7,225 nt of DNA from an uncultured Mycoplasmatota bacterium (GTDB lineage Bacteria; Bacillota_I; Bacilli_A; RF39; UBA660). Of this stretch, positions 1 to 6,885 are shown piece by piece (position 1 is the first letter of the stretch; each line of letters starts with the position of its first letter). The stretch lies in the NCBI GenBank assembly GCA_947384645.1, contig CANDHX010000070.1:1-7225 (forward strand), in the 5' to 3' direction. The position numbers and the translations under genes are program-made. Below the pieces are notes generated by a model. It did no database searches. It saw only the letters and a program-made list of their open reading frames with translations, and was not told where the DNA came from.

Positions 1-936
1 GTCTATTTTCGGAGTAAACTTTCCGCCATAAATAAATCCGTCCAAATCTTCACTATATACGCATTTTACACCGGTTGCTTTTCCTTCGAATACTCCGTCT
101 TTGACAGTAAGTTTTATTTTATCTATATCTGATTTTGGATTTGCGTGTGGATTCCATTCATAAATGGCATATTGTCCGACTACCTCGCCACCATTTATCA
201 ATACTTCAATAGGCTTTTTGGTCGTATGTTGAGCAATCGCTATTCCAACACCATTAGTGGTCGTTCCATTAGTATTGACTTCTTTTAAAAAATCGTTGGC
301 AACTCCTTTTATAGCTCCGGCATTTACGGTCAATTTACCTGCTCTTATCTCAACTCCTGTGCCACCGGTTATCACACCACCATTTATAACCATTTCTCCT
401 TCTTGAGGCTGATATATGCCAGCACTATCTTCCGTATTGAAAGTCTTAATTGTGCCTCCATTTATAGTCACTTTTGTATTAGGACGCTTGCCGTTACCGG
501 TAATGCCATAATAATACCCTTCTAAAGTACCTGAATTCATGACTAGTTCGGCAAGACCTTCTCCCTCATCTCCATTATCGATTAAATTAATCGCTGCATA
601 TACTTTGCCGCTATATCCGGTTGTAATCTTACCTGATCCTTGACTATCTAATAATGTAAGCTTGCTCCCCCTATTTATAGATAATAAACCGCTTGAACGC
701 TCCAAACCTTCTTGAGCCTTCAATTCAAAACCGTTTAAATCTAAAATTACATCTCCCTTGATATTTTTAAAACTGGAAAGTTCGACATTCGCTTTTAATC
801 TACAGGCTTTATCGACGTCCAAACACCTTGTTAAATCCTCTTCTTTATTGACACTTGTAAAATCGTCCGAACTGGCACTAACTAATCCCGGAAACATTGC
901 CAAACATAAAAATCCTAAAAAAACTTTTTTCTTCAT
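1..936 (-). CDS. Secreted repeat-rich surface protein, probable beta-helix fold (3' end missing)
   Basis: This open frame of 312 codons runs from the ATG at 936-934 to the left edge without a stop, so the C-terminus is missing. Residues 1-21 form a signal peptide: MKKK, a hydrophobic core, and a likely signal peptidase I site after LVSA. I see no proper lipobox. After that come short beta-strand/turn repeats: DLNG near 66-69, then INGG or similar at about 158-161, 184-187 and 247-250, with related NSG, NAG and KDG turns. Such spacing is typical of right-handed beta-helix or adhesin-like proteins. Cys38 and Cys45 could form a disulfide; Cys292 is a third exported cysteine. A Shine-Dalgarno AGAGGT (946-941) sits four bases before the ATG and supports this start. 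The gene follows the VanZ-RDD gene but is separated from it by a terminator. Its function is not known. A cell-wall anchor such as LPXTG would lie in the missing part. The frame and export call are firm; the fold is inferred. Confidence 0.85.
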   Translation of the reverse strand, partial: MKKKVFLGFLCLAMFPGLVSASSDDFTSVNKEEDLTRCLDVDKACRLKANVELSSFKNIKGDVILDLNGFELKAQEGLERSSGLLSINRGSKLTLLDSQGSGKITTGYSGKVYAAINLIDNGDEGEGLAELVMNSGTLEGYYYGITGNGKRPNTKVTINGGTIKTFNTEDSAGIYQPQEGEMVINGGVITGGTGVEIRAGKLTVNAGAIKGVANDFLKEVNTNGTTTNGVGIAIAQHTTKKPIEVLINGGEVVGQYAIYEWNPHANPKSDIDKIKLTVKDGVFEGKATGVKCVYSEDLDGFIYGGKFTPKID

Positions 937-967
937 AAATACCTCTTTTACTCATCTACTAAAATCT

Positions 968-996
968 ATGCTAAAAAAAGAAACTTATCACTTCAA
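968..996 (-). promoter_or_regulatory. Candidate promoter of the surface-protein gene
   Basis: On the minus strand TTGAAG (996-991) and TAGCAT (973-968) resemble -35 and -10 boxes, four of six matches each, separated by exactly 17 bp. Transcription would begin near 961, leaving a leader of about 25 bases that contains the Shine-Dalgarno site. The -35 lies in the loop and stem of the terminator of the upstream operon. In AT-rich DNA such matches arise easily by chance, so this is a weak call, supported mainly by the need for a promoter between the terminator and the ATG. Confidence 0.35.
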
Positions 997-1008
997 GTTT
1001 CCTTTTTC
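973..1008 (-). terminator. Rho-independent terminator of the Bce/VanZ-RDD operon
   Basis: Reading the minus strand, GAAACTT (1001-995) pairs perfectly with AAGTTTC (986-980) around an 8-base loop, followed directly by seven T (979-973). A run of A upstream (1007-1003) can pair with the T tract and lengthen the stem to about 14 bp with two G-U pairs. The hairpin overlaps the end of the VanZ-RDD gene: its TGA (990-988) lies in the loop. On the plus strand the trailing tract is only CCTTTTTC, so termination should mainly act on leftward transcripts. Confidence 0.75.
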
Positions 1009-2094
1009 CGAAATCGTACTGACGTATTTAATATCGCTTATCTTATCGTAAAACTTCTTTTTATTTCTTAATACCCCTATAAAGTTAATTATGTAAAATA
1101 GACCTATAAAGAAGAAAATTCCTATATAAAAGTACAAAGCTAATCTCACATTCATATCGAAGTATACTCTCAAATATATACTTATGGTAAAAACAAAATA
1201 TGGAAAAAAGAAATAATGACAATATATGAGAAAAGACCTCAAAAGATATCTCAATATGGCTTTATTTGGTACTTCGATTTTAACGTTTAAAAATCTTCCG
1301 GCTAATGTAGAATTTAGATAAAAAGGAATTACTGCATAATAGATTATAAAGGATGCCGCAAATAGATAATGTATCCCTTTAAAGACGGCTTTAACTATAG
1401 AAAAAAATATCAAAAACAAAAATACATCTAATGAAAACATAGTCGCTCTTCTAAGTCCAGAAACCTTCATTCCAGATTTTATACTATCTTCATCGATTTG
1501 TTCTCTTAAAGGAAGAAGTTTTTTAAATGGTCCGAATATGTAATATCCCAATATTCCGCCTAATGTGTTGATGATGATATCATCTATGTCGAATATCCTA
1601 TAAGGATATGGATAAATAAAATACAATCCCGTCAATTGAGTTATCTCAAAAAACAAACTCAAGCCCAAAGATAAGAAAAAAGTCTCTTTTAAATCTTTTT
1701 TAAAATAATAACGCAAATACATGCCGAAAGGAACAGTCATCAATAAATTATAAAAAACTGTATAAAAGCAAGGCTCCTTAAGAGCCTTAAAAATTGAACC
1801 AATATCGCCCCACTCGAATGACGTCTCTCTAATAAAATCTGATACAAAGCTAAAAGGAACCAGTCTTACCATTTTACTAAGAGGACCTGTGACGTCGCTT
1901 TTGTTTGGCAAAGGTAATATGACTAAAAAATATATGCATAAAAGATATAGTATAAAAGAATAGACGATTAGTGTCCTAAATTTATTGATTGACCCGAACT
2001 CGTGATACTGTTTTAAAATATATGGAAAAGTAAAAAAGAAAGATACAAGAGGAAATATGAAAACTGCCGTCTTTATAGATACTACATACCCCAT
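988..2094 (-). CDS. VanZ-RDD fusion integral membrane protein
   Basis: This 368-residue, very hydrophobic protein has two joined domains. Residues ~40-190 are VanZ-like, with the family's landmarks in order: NLLMTVPFG (116-124), FEITQL (149-154) and FDIDDIIINTLGGILGY (168-184). Residues ~212-345 look like an RDD domain: an Arg-Arg pair and Asp at 215/216 and 223 in the first helix, and TLAGRFLNV (263-271) matching the usual TLGKRLLGL segment. A charged linker (~191-211) joins them. VanZ proteins are known for low-level teicoplanin or lipoglycopeptide resistance by an unclear mechanism; RDD proteins are poorly characterised. The ATG lies two bases after the permease stop, and GAGGT inside the permease 3' end serves as ribosome site, so this is the last gene of the transporter operon. 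A role in envelope stress defence is inferred from context only. The exact start and the fusion are well supported. Confidence 0.88.
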   Translation of the reverse strand: MGYVVSIKTAVFIFPLVSFFFTFPYILKQYHEFGSINKFRTLIVYSFILYLLCIYFLVILPLPNKSDVTGPLSKMVRLVPFSFVSDFIRETSFEWGDIGSIFKALKEPCFYTVFYNLLMTVPFGMYLRYYFKKDLKETFFLSLGLSLFFEITQLTGLYFIYPYPYRIFDIDDIIINTLGGILGYYIFGPFKKLLPLREQIDEDSIKSGMKVSGLRRATMFSLDVFLFLIFFSIVKAVFKGIHYLFAASFIIYYAVIPFYLNSTLAGRFLNVKIEVPNKAILRYLLRSFLIYCHYFFFPYFVFTISIYLRVYFDMNVRLALYFYIGIFFFIGLFYIINFIGVLRNKKKFYDKISDIKYVSTISEKGNLK

Positions 2095-2096
2095 AC

Positions 2097-4157
2097 TTAC
2101 CTCGATTTACTCTTGATGATGTTTTTACTCGATTCAAAAGTAAGTATAAAGTATCCCCCATAAATGAACAATAAGAAAACAGTAGTCATTATTATAGAAG
2201 GTATCAATCCTTTAGTCCCAAAAGATTCTAATATATTAGTACAAAACTTAATTCCGAAAATAGAGTGGATTATAGCTAATATTAAAGGCGTTGCAAAAAA
2301 TATTCCAATCTGCCTAAAAAGTGCATTTCTTATGAGTTTTTCATCAGCCCCCAGTTTACGTATCATCATAAATCTTTCTTTATTATCGGCACTTTCCGAT
2401 AGTTCCTTTAAAGCTAAAATAGCAGCACTTGAAATCAAGAAGATAATACCTAAATAAAGACCTATGAAAGTTACCAATGCCCCAAGACCCGTACTGGCTT
2501 CTGCTATTGTTAACCTAGTAGAAAAATTTAGTGTTCCGTAGTCCTTATATTGTGCTTTAGTAGATATATCCGTTAACTTATTCTCTATATTTCGTTTTTC
2601 ATCTTTGCTCTTTCCTCTATAATTACCCAAAAACAAATTTTTAGAAATACTTTCTTCATCGACAATATTGCCATTTACTAAGATTATACCACTATTTATA
2701 TGGTTACTAGACATCTCGACAAAACCGTTCTTACACTCTTGATACTTGGGTTTTAAAGTCCTATCATAAATATTTATAGTTACACCTTCCCTCAAAGCTT
2801 CATTTCTAATTTTTACAAAACTATCGAAGTCGGCAATAATCATATATTCATCATCTTCTAAAGAATACTCTTCTAATCCGTAAACTTTAGCAACTCTATT
2901 ATAATCTTCTACTTTCATGATGTCCTCTCTCGTCGTAAAATTCAAAAATCTGTACTGTTTTAATATCTCATCTATCTTATCGCCAAATGTGTCTTTTAAA
3001 GTCAAATTCTCTAAACTATAAAAATTTACATCGACATAATCGCTTAGATATTCCAAAGTATCGAACCCTAAAGCATTTAAGCTATCTTTAACGCTAGAAT
3101 TTAAAGTCTCCAAACTCTTGCCTTCATCGACTTCTGTTATGTCGTAATCGACTCTTTTCATAATTCCTAAATCCACCGGTGCTAGTTCATCTAAATTAGC
3201 TGTCATCGAATTTTTCATGGAAAGAGAACTCGATAATATGCAGATAGTGAAAAATAACATCAAACATATTATAGACATCGACCAAACCATGGTGTTGATT
3301 TTACTGCTAAATTGCCTTAAAACAAAACTGTTCAAGCCCTTAAAATATACGCTCTTGATACTCAAAACGAGCTTCAAAATCAATCCAGAAAGAGACCAAA
3401 AAATGAAGAAGGTACTTACTGAGCCCATTATAATCGGTATAAAAATGTCTTGAAAACTTTCTAATTCAGTAAATCCAGTTGTCACCATGTAATAAGCCTT
3501 CGCAAGTACTATTACACTCACAATAAAAACAGCTATGCACAAATATGGATTTTTGAACTTTATTTTCTCGCTTCTTTTATTTCCATAAAGTAAATCGATT
3601 AGCTTACATTTGCTAATGGATATGGTATTGAATATCATTACTAGAACATACATAATTCCAAAATAGATTAGAGTCTTTATACAAGCTGAACTCGAGAATA
3701 CAAACTGAAACTTCGTCATATCCGCATCGAACAGATTAGCGACGAGTATGCTCATAAATTGGCTTAAACTTATACCGAGTAAAATTCCTATTATGAGACT
3801 GATTATACCTATAAAAAGCGTTTCAAAAAACAAAATTGCAGATATCTTTCTTTTGCTCATTCCAAGCGTCAAATAAATTCCAAATTCTTTATTACGCCTT
3901 TTGATTAGAAATCTCGAAGCATATATGATTAAGAACCCCAAAACGAACGAGACGAATACGCTTACTCCGGATAAAATGTTTATCATCAACTCTATTATGT
4001 CGTAAGTAGAAGAAGTCACGTTCAACAAAACGGTCTGACTATCTAAAGCGTTAAACACATAAAAAATAGCAACTCCCAATATCAAAGTAAAAAAGTAGAT
4101 TAAATAATCTTTAAAACTCTTTCTTATATTTTTTAAAGACAATTTATAAAGCATCAT
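2097..4157 (-). CDS. bceB: BceB-type ABC transporter permease (FtsX-like, antimicrobial peptide sensing/resistance)
   Basis: The 686-residue protein has the BceB layout: ten membrane segments (about 18-37, 57-80, 105-135, 160-180, 205-226, 236-265, 291-313, 555-582, 613-640, 650-674) and one large extracellular domain (~314-553) between helices 7 and 8. FtsX-type domains lie at ~57-180 and ~555-680; the cytoplasmic stretches EFGIYLTLGMSKRKI (~91-105) and MMIRKLGADEKLI (~597-609) are where such permeases contact the ATPase. In characterised systems (BceAB, VraFG-like) the permease binds peptide antibiotic bound to a cell-wall lipid, frees the target and signals to the partner kinase. The ATP-binding gene overlaps its start by 14 bp. 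GGAGG (4170-4166) lies eight bases before the first of two consecutive ATG codons, favouring the first. The substrate cannot be read from sequence. The symbol denotes family, not proven bacitracin specificity. Confidence 0.92.
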   Translation of the reverse strand: MMLYKLSLKNIRKSFKDYLIYFFTLILGVAIFYVFNALDSQTVLLNVTSSTYDIIELMINILSGVSVFVSFVLGFLIIYASRFLIKRRNKEFGIYLTLGMSKRKISAILFFETLFIGIISLIIGILLGISLSQFMSILVANLFDADMTKFQFVFSSSACIKTLIYFGIMYVLVMIFNTISISKCKLIDLLYGNKRSEKIKFKNPYLCIAVFIVSVIVLAKAYYMVTTGFTELESFQDIFIPIIMGSVSTFFIFWSLSGLILKLVLSIKSVYFKGLNSFVLRQFSSKINTMVWSMSIICLMLFFTICILSSSLSMKNSMTANLDELAPVDLGIMKRVDYDITEVDEGKSLETLNSSVKDSLNALGFDTLEYLSDYVDVNFYSLENLTLKDTFGDKIDEILKQYRFLNFTTREDIMKVEDYNRVAKVYGLEEYSLEDDEYMIIADFDSFVKIRNEALREGVTINIYDRTLKPKYQECKNGFVEMSSNHINSGIILVNGNIVDEESISKNLFLGNYRGKSKDEKRNIENKLTDISTKAQYKDYGTLNFSTRLTIAEASTGLGALVTFIGLYLGIIFLISSAAILALKELSESADNKERFMMIRKLGADEKLIRNALFRQIGIFFATPLILAIIHSIFGIKFCTNILESFGTKGLIPSIIMTTVFLLFIYGGYFILTFESSKNIIKSKSR

Positions 4158-4911
4158 TCAAATCGCCTCCAAGAAGTGTAACGACGTCTATTATCTTATC
4201 GAAAAATTCTTTTCTGGAATTATCTCCTCTTCTTATCTCATTGAAAATTTTGCCGTCTTTTATAAATATAACTCGAGAAGCATAAGAAGCCGTAAATGCA
4301 TCATGTGTTACCATGAGAATGGTTGCTTCTAACGATTCATTCATATAATTGAATTTTTCGAGTAACATCTTGGCAGATTTAGAATCGAGTGCACCAGTTG
4401 GCTCATCTGCTAAGACTAACTTTGGATTAGAAATGATAGCTCGCAAGGACGCAACCCTTTGCTTTTGTCCACCGCTCATCTGATACGGATATTTATCTAA
4501 TATATTCTCTATTCCCAATTCCCGAGATATCTTTTTAATCCTAGTTTCGATTTCTTTATATCCGATATTTTGAATGGACAACTGCAAGGCTACGTTTTCG
4601 TAAGCTGTAAGTGTGTCTAGAAGGTTGAAATCTTGAAAAATAAACCCGAGTTCTTCCCTTCTAAACTTGTTTAAAGCATTCCCTTTTAACTTAGTTATAT
4701 CTTCTCCACTTATGTATATATGTCCACTTGTAACTTTATCGATAGTCGATATCACGTTTAAAAGAGTCGTCTTCCCAGAGCCGCTAGAACCCATTATGGC
4801 GACAAATTCGCCCTTTTCTACTTCAAAAGATATATTGTCTAATGCTTTTGTAAGAGAAGACCTGCTTCCATAATACTTTTCAACATTTTCGATTTTTAAC
4901 AACTTTTCCAT
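4144..4911 (-). CDS. bceA: BceA-type ABC transporter ATP-binding protein
   Basis: This complete 255-residue ABC ATPase powers the adjacent permease from the cytoplasmic face. All nucleotide-binding motifs are visible: Walker A GSSGSGKTT (41-49), Q-loop Gln93 in FIFQDFNLLDTLTAYENV, signature MSGGQKQR (145-152; Met replaces the usual Leu), Walker B LVLADE (165-170), D-loop GALD (173-176) and switch His203. The Phe-Asn-Leu-Leu-Asp segment after the Q-loop is typical of the MacB/LolD/BceA branch, and the length fits. The C-terminal ~35 residues (RRGDNSRKEFFDKII onward) resemble the short tail of BceA proteins. The ATG is preceded by AAAGGA (4924-4919) seven bases upstream. It is the first gene after the operator and overlaps the permease gene by 14 bp, implying translational coupling. 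The symbol is assigned at family level. Confidence 0.95.
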   Translation of the reverse strand: MEKLLKIENVEKYYGSRSSLTKALDNISFEVEKGEFVAIMGSSGSGKTTLLNVISTIDKVTSGHIYISGEDITKLKGNALNKFRREELGFIFQDFNLLDTLTAYENVALQLSIQNIGYKEIETRIKKISRELGIENILDKYPYQMSGGQKQRVASLRAIISNPKLVLADEPTGALDSKSAKMLLEKFNYMNESLEATILMVTHDAFTASYASRVIFIKDGKIFNEIRRGDNSRKEFFDKIIDVVTLLGGDLNDAL

Positions 4912-4944
4912 ATAAATTTCCTTTCACAAACTGAATTTACTACG

Positions 4945-4982
4945 ATTTAAAAGATTTGTCGTTCGTTCTTCCTTACAAAAAA
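4945..4982 (-). promoter_or_regulatory. Candidate activator-dependent promoter of the ABC transporter operon
   Basis: The minus strand has TTTTTTGTAA (4982-4973), identical to a box upstream of the response-regulator promoter, then 22 bases, then TTAAAT (4950-4945) as a weak -10. At the regulator gene the same box is 23 bases from a good -10. There is no consensus -35 at normal spacing, as expected if a bound regulator replaces it. The start site would be near 4938. The -10 assignment is inferred from this matched spacing and is uncertain. Confidence 0.4.
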
Positions 4983-4983
4983 C

Positions 4984-4997
4984 TTACAATTTTGTAA
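4984..4997 (-). promoter_or_regulatory. BceR-type operator upstream of the transporter genes
   Basis: TTACA-ATTT-TGTAA is an exact match to TNACA-N4-TGTAA, the motif I recall for BceR-like response regulators. It lies between the kinase stop and the ATPase ATG, about 75 bp before the latter, where a regulator of the transporter operon should bind. The sequence CTTACAA recurs 11 bp away (4983-4989 and 4972-4978, about one helical turn), adding a third half-site towards the gene. The motif match is direct; regulator binding is inferred. Confidence 0.7.
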
Positions 4998-4999
4998 TA

Positions 5000-6019
5000 T
5001 CAATGCACGACATCATAAAAACTGTTTTTATAAAAAGCAATCGTAACTCTTGTATAATTGCCTTTTTTTGATTCTATTTCTATTCCGTGTCCGAGTTTTG
5101 TAATGAGATTTTTAACAATGAAAAGTCCCATACCAGTAGATTTACTATATTTTCTACCGTTAACCCCAGTAAAAGCCTTATCGAATACTCTGTCTATATC
5201 CCCATCATCTATTCCAATTCCATTATCTTCGATAAAAAGGTTCGTTTTATTCTTTGTATCGACAACCCATATTTTTATATGAGACTCTTTATTGCTGTCT
5301 TTATATTTGATGCAGTTATTCACTATTTGATTTAAAATGAACTCTAACCACTTAGAATCAGATAGCACACTAATCCCTCGGTCATCTATTTCTAAATCGA
5401 TTTCATTTTCTAACAAATCGTCTTTATTTCTAATCGCCACGTTCGCTAAGACTTTGGCTAATGAAGTCCTTTTGATCAAGTAATCTTTTTCTAAGTTTTC
5501 ACATCTCGTATAATAGAGCACTTGTTCGACATAATTGTCTATTTGTGAGACTATTTTCATAGTTTTCTTATCGTACAAATTCTTATTGTTGTATAAAAGA
5601 AGCGATAGAGAAGCAATGGGTATTTTTACTTCGTGTATCCACATCTCTACATATTCTTTAAAGTCGTCGACCTGTTTTTTTAAAGATCCGACGTTTTCAC
5701 TCATCGATTTATTTATTTCGTATAGATTATTATAGAGTAGTTCTCCTTCATAAAAATTTGGATAAGATATAGTCTCCAAAACTAGATAGGCTTTATCTAA
5801 TTTTTCGGTATTTGTAATTAAAGTATCATAAAAATCTTTTCTTCTTTTATACTCGATTAAAATAACACATGCGATTATACTAAAAAGAGTTATAGAAAAA
5901 AATAAGATTAAGAACAAGTCGACCTTACTAGCCAACAAAAATAAAAGATTGACGACGTAAAACGCTATAAAAATTATTATAATATAAAGTCTATCCTTTA
6001 AAAAAAGTCCTAATTTCAT
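5000..6019 (-). CDS. bceS: BceS-type intramembrane-sensing histidine kinase
   Basis: This complete 339-residue kinase has two N-terminal membrane helices (~12-30 and ~34-55) joined by only a few residues, so it has no extracellular sensor domain; there is no HAMP-type spacing either. That is the hallmark of BceS-like kinases, which are told of the antibiotic by the transporter. The phospho-acceptor is His129 in EMWIHEVKIPIASL. The ATP-binding half shows the N box around QIVNN (231-235), G1 DNGIGI (265-270), an F box with Phe279 and Phe283, and G2 GMGL (296-299). The start codon overlaps the regulator's stop as ATGA (6019-6016), a sign of translational coupling; the only Shine-Dalgarno-like run, AGGG, is about 11 bases away. 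It sits directly upstream of the transporter genes. The symbol is by family. Confidence 0.93.
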   Translation of the reverse strand: MKLGLFLKDRLYIIIIFIAFYVVNLLFLLASKVDLFLILFFSITLFSIIACVILIEYKRRKDFYDTLITNTEKLDKAYLVLETISYPNFYEGELLYNNLYEINKSMSENVGSLKKQVDDFKEYVEMWIHEVKIPIASLSLLLYNNKNLYDKKTMKIVSQIDNYVEQVLYYTRCENLEKDYLIKRTSLAKVLANVAIRNKDDLLENEIDLEIDDRGISVLSDSKWLEFILNQIVNNCIKYKDSNKESHIKIWVVDTKNKTNLFIEDNGIGIDDGDIDRVFDKAFTGVNGRKYSKSTGMGLFIVKNLITKLGHGIEIESKKGNYTRVTIAFYKNSFYDVVH

Positions 6020-6675
6020 ATCAAAATATACCCTATTCCCTTTCTCGTTTCTATTGCATCATCTATTCCGAGTTCGGCTAATTTACCTCTAAGCCTACTT
6101 ATGTTCACAGTTAGAGCATTGTCATTTATATACGACGAATTGTTCCACAAATCGGTCATGAGTTCATCTCTCGAAACTATTTTATTTTGATTAGAAAGTA
6201 GATTATTGAATATTATCATTTCGCTTTTAGTCAAAACTATTTCCTCATCGCCACGTTTAATAATACCTTTTTGCAAGTTGATGTCTAAATCTCGATAGGT
6301 AATCTCGTTAGAATTGTTGCTTCTTTTTAAAACGGCACGAATTCTCAATAACAAAATATTCGGATTATATGGTTTAGTTACGTAATCGTCTGCTCCAAAG
6401 CTCATAGATAACATTTCATCAGTCTCGCTATCACGGCTTGTTACCATAATAACAGGAATAGTAGACTCCTTTCTAAGATTCTGTAATACGACCTCTCCAT
6501 TTATATAGGGTATATTTATATCTAAAAGCACCAAGTCGGCACCTGCTTCTATTATGCATTTTACTACATCTTTAAAATCATCTATAATTACTGCTTCATA
6601 TCCGCTCGCCTGAAGTAATAACCCTAAGCTTTCTCTAGTTATTTTGTCATCTTCGATTATCACAATTCTTTTCAT
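6016..6675 (-). CDS. bceR: BceR-type OmpR-family response regulator
   Basis: The 219-residue protein is a two-domain transcription factor. The receiver domain (1-117) has acidic Asp9/Asp10, phospho-acceptor Asp52 in LVLLDINIPYING, Thr79 and Lys101 in the TKP motif. The winged-helix DNA-binding domain (~124-219) contains LTKSE (148-152), the recognition-helix region NALTVNISRLRGKL (186-199) and the C-terminal hairpin RKGIGY (211-216). I chose the ATG at 6675 because the protein then begins MKRIVIIEDD, typical of the family, and AAGAG lies five bases upstream. An in-frame TTG 33 bases earlier would overlap the -10 box. It overlaps the kinase gene by 4 bp and likely activates the transporter promoter through the palindrome at 4984-4997. 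A related site sits at its own promoter, suggesting autoregulation. The symbol is by family. Confidence 0.94.
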   Translation of the reverse strand: MKRIVIIEDDKITRESLGLLLQASGYEAVIIDDFKDVVKCIIEAGADLVLLDINIPYINGEVVLQNLRKESTIPVIMVTSRDSETDEMLSMSFGADDYVTKPYNPNILLLRIRAVLKRSNNSNEITYRDLDINLQKGIIKRGDEEIVLTKSEMIIFNNLLSNQNKIVSRDELMTDLWNNSSYINDNALTVNISRLRGKLAELGIDDAIETRKGIGYILI

Positions 6676-6696
6676 AAAATCTCTTCTTTCAAAAGT

Positions 6697-6705
6697 ATTA
6701 TAGCA
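6697..6705 (-). promoter_or_regulatory. Extended -10 promoter of the two-component operon
   Basis: TGCTATAAT on the minus strand is a perfect extended -10 element (TGN-TATAAT). No -35 hexamer is present at 16-18 bp. Transcription should start near 6690, giving a leader of about 15 bases that includes the ribosome site of the regulator gene. Confidence 0.75.
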
Positions 6706-6725
6706 CAACTAAAGTGACTCATTTG

Positions 6726-6739
6726 TTACAAAAAAGTAA
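6726..6739 (-). promoter_or_regulatory. BceR-like near-palindrome at the regulator's own promoter
   Basis: TTACA-AAAA-AGTAA differs at one position from TNACA-N4-TGTAA. Its centre is about 42 bp upstream of the predicted start, in place of a -35 box, the usual site for an activator touching RNA polymerase. The ten bases TTACAAAAAA (6726-6735) also occur at 4973-4982 ahead of the transporter operon. The A-rich setting makes chance similarity possible. Confidence 0.45.
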
Positions 6740-6752
6740 TATATTCAAAAAC

Positions 6753-6785
6753 AAAAAAATGGTAAAAAACGCTAGATTTTTTACC
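6753..6785 (-). terminator. Rho-independent terminator of the DHHW-like gene
   Basis: On the minus strand GGTAAAAAA (6785-6777) pairs with TTTTTTACC (6769-6761) across a 7-base loop, followed by A and seven T (6759-6753). The 9-bp stem is perfect but AT-rich. It lies about 100 bases after the stop of the upstream gene and 50 bases before the regulator's -10, so it isolates the two-component operon from it. Confidence 0.75.
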
Positions 6786-6885
6786 AAATTTTCCTCTTAG
6801 TTAGGAGTTTTAACGGGCAAACAAAGATGAGCTTAAATAGAAAACAACTAACCTGTTTATTCTTTACCTACTAATTCTCTCAGAA
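6786..6885. other. Short intergenic spacer with no recognised feature
   Basis: This is the 3' untranslated stretch between the stop codon of the DHHW-like gene and its terminator. I see no gene, RNA family or convincing hairpin in it. A plus-strand ATG at 6827 opens only a 15-codon frame without a suitably placed ribosome site. Confidence 0.5.

Noticed and set aside
1..936. Repeats in the surface-protein gene as a DNA repeat array or CRISPR
   Set aside because: The similarity is at the protein level (NGG turns) with divergent codons and irregular spacing; no identical DNA units.
758..1051. Plus-strand open frame across the start of the surface-protein gene and the terminator
   Set aside because: It is antisense to a well-supported secreted-protein gene and crosses the intergenic hairpin; no ribosome site and no recognisable protein pattern.
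2164..2457. Plus-strand open frame opposite the permease 3' end
   Set aside because: It is a mirror of the permease's hydrophobic C-terminal codons, with no family resemblance. The same holds for the plus-strand frames at 3217-3453, 4667-4873, 5058-5335 and 5535-5735.
4982..4997. Palindrome after the kinase stop followed by TTTTTT on the minus strand as a terminator
   Set aside because: The stem would be six mostly A-T pairs with a 2-base loop, too weak and sterically poor; the exact operator match explains the symmetry better. Read-through from kinase into transporter genes remains possible.
988..6675. Mycoplasma-type genetic code (TGA as Trp), suggested by the low GC
   Set aside because: TGA closes the VanZ-RDD, kinase, regulator and DHHW-like frames at positions where the families normally end, and Trp residues are TGG.
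6676..6708. Longer response regulator starting at TTG (6708) with 11 extra residues
   Set aside because: That start codon overlaps the extended -10 element, has no ribosome site, and adds residues that do not belong to the receiver domain. The ATG at 6675 fits the family.
6798..6851. TTAGTT / AACTAA as a hairpin or regulatory RNA in the spacer
   Set aside because: Only six A-T-rich pairs separated by a loop of more than 40 bases; expected by chance.
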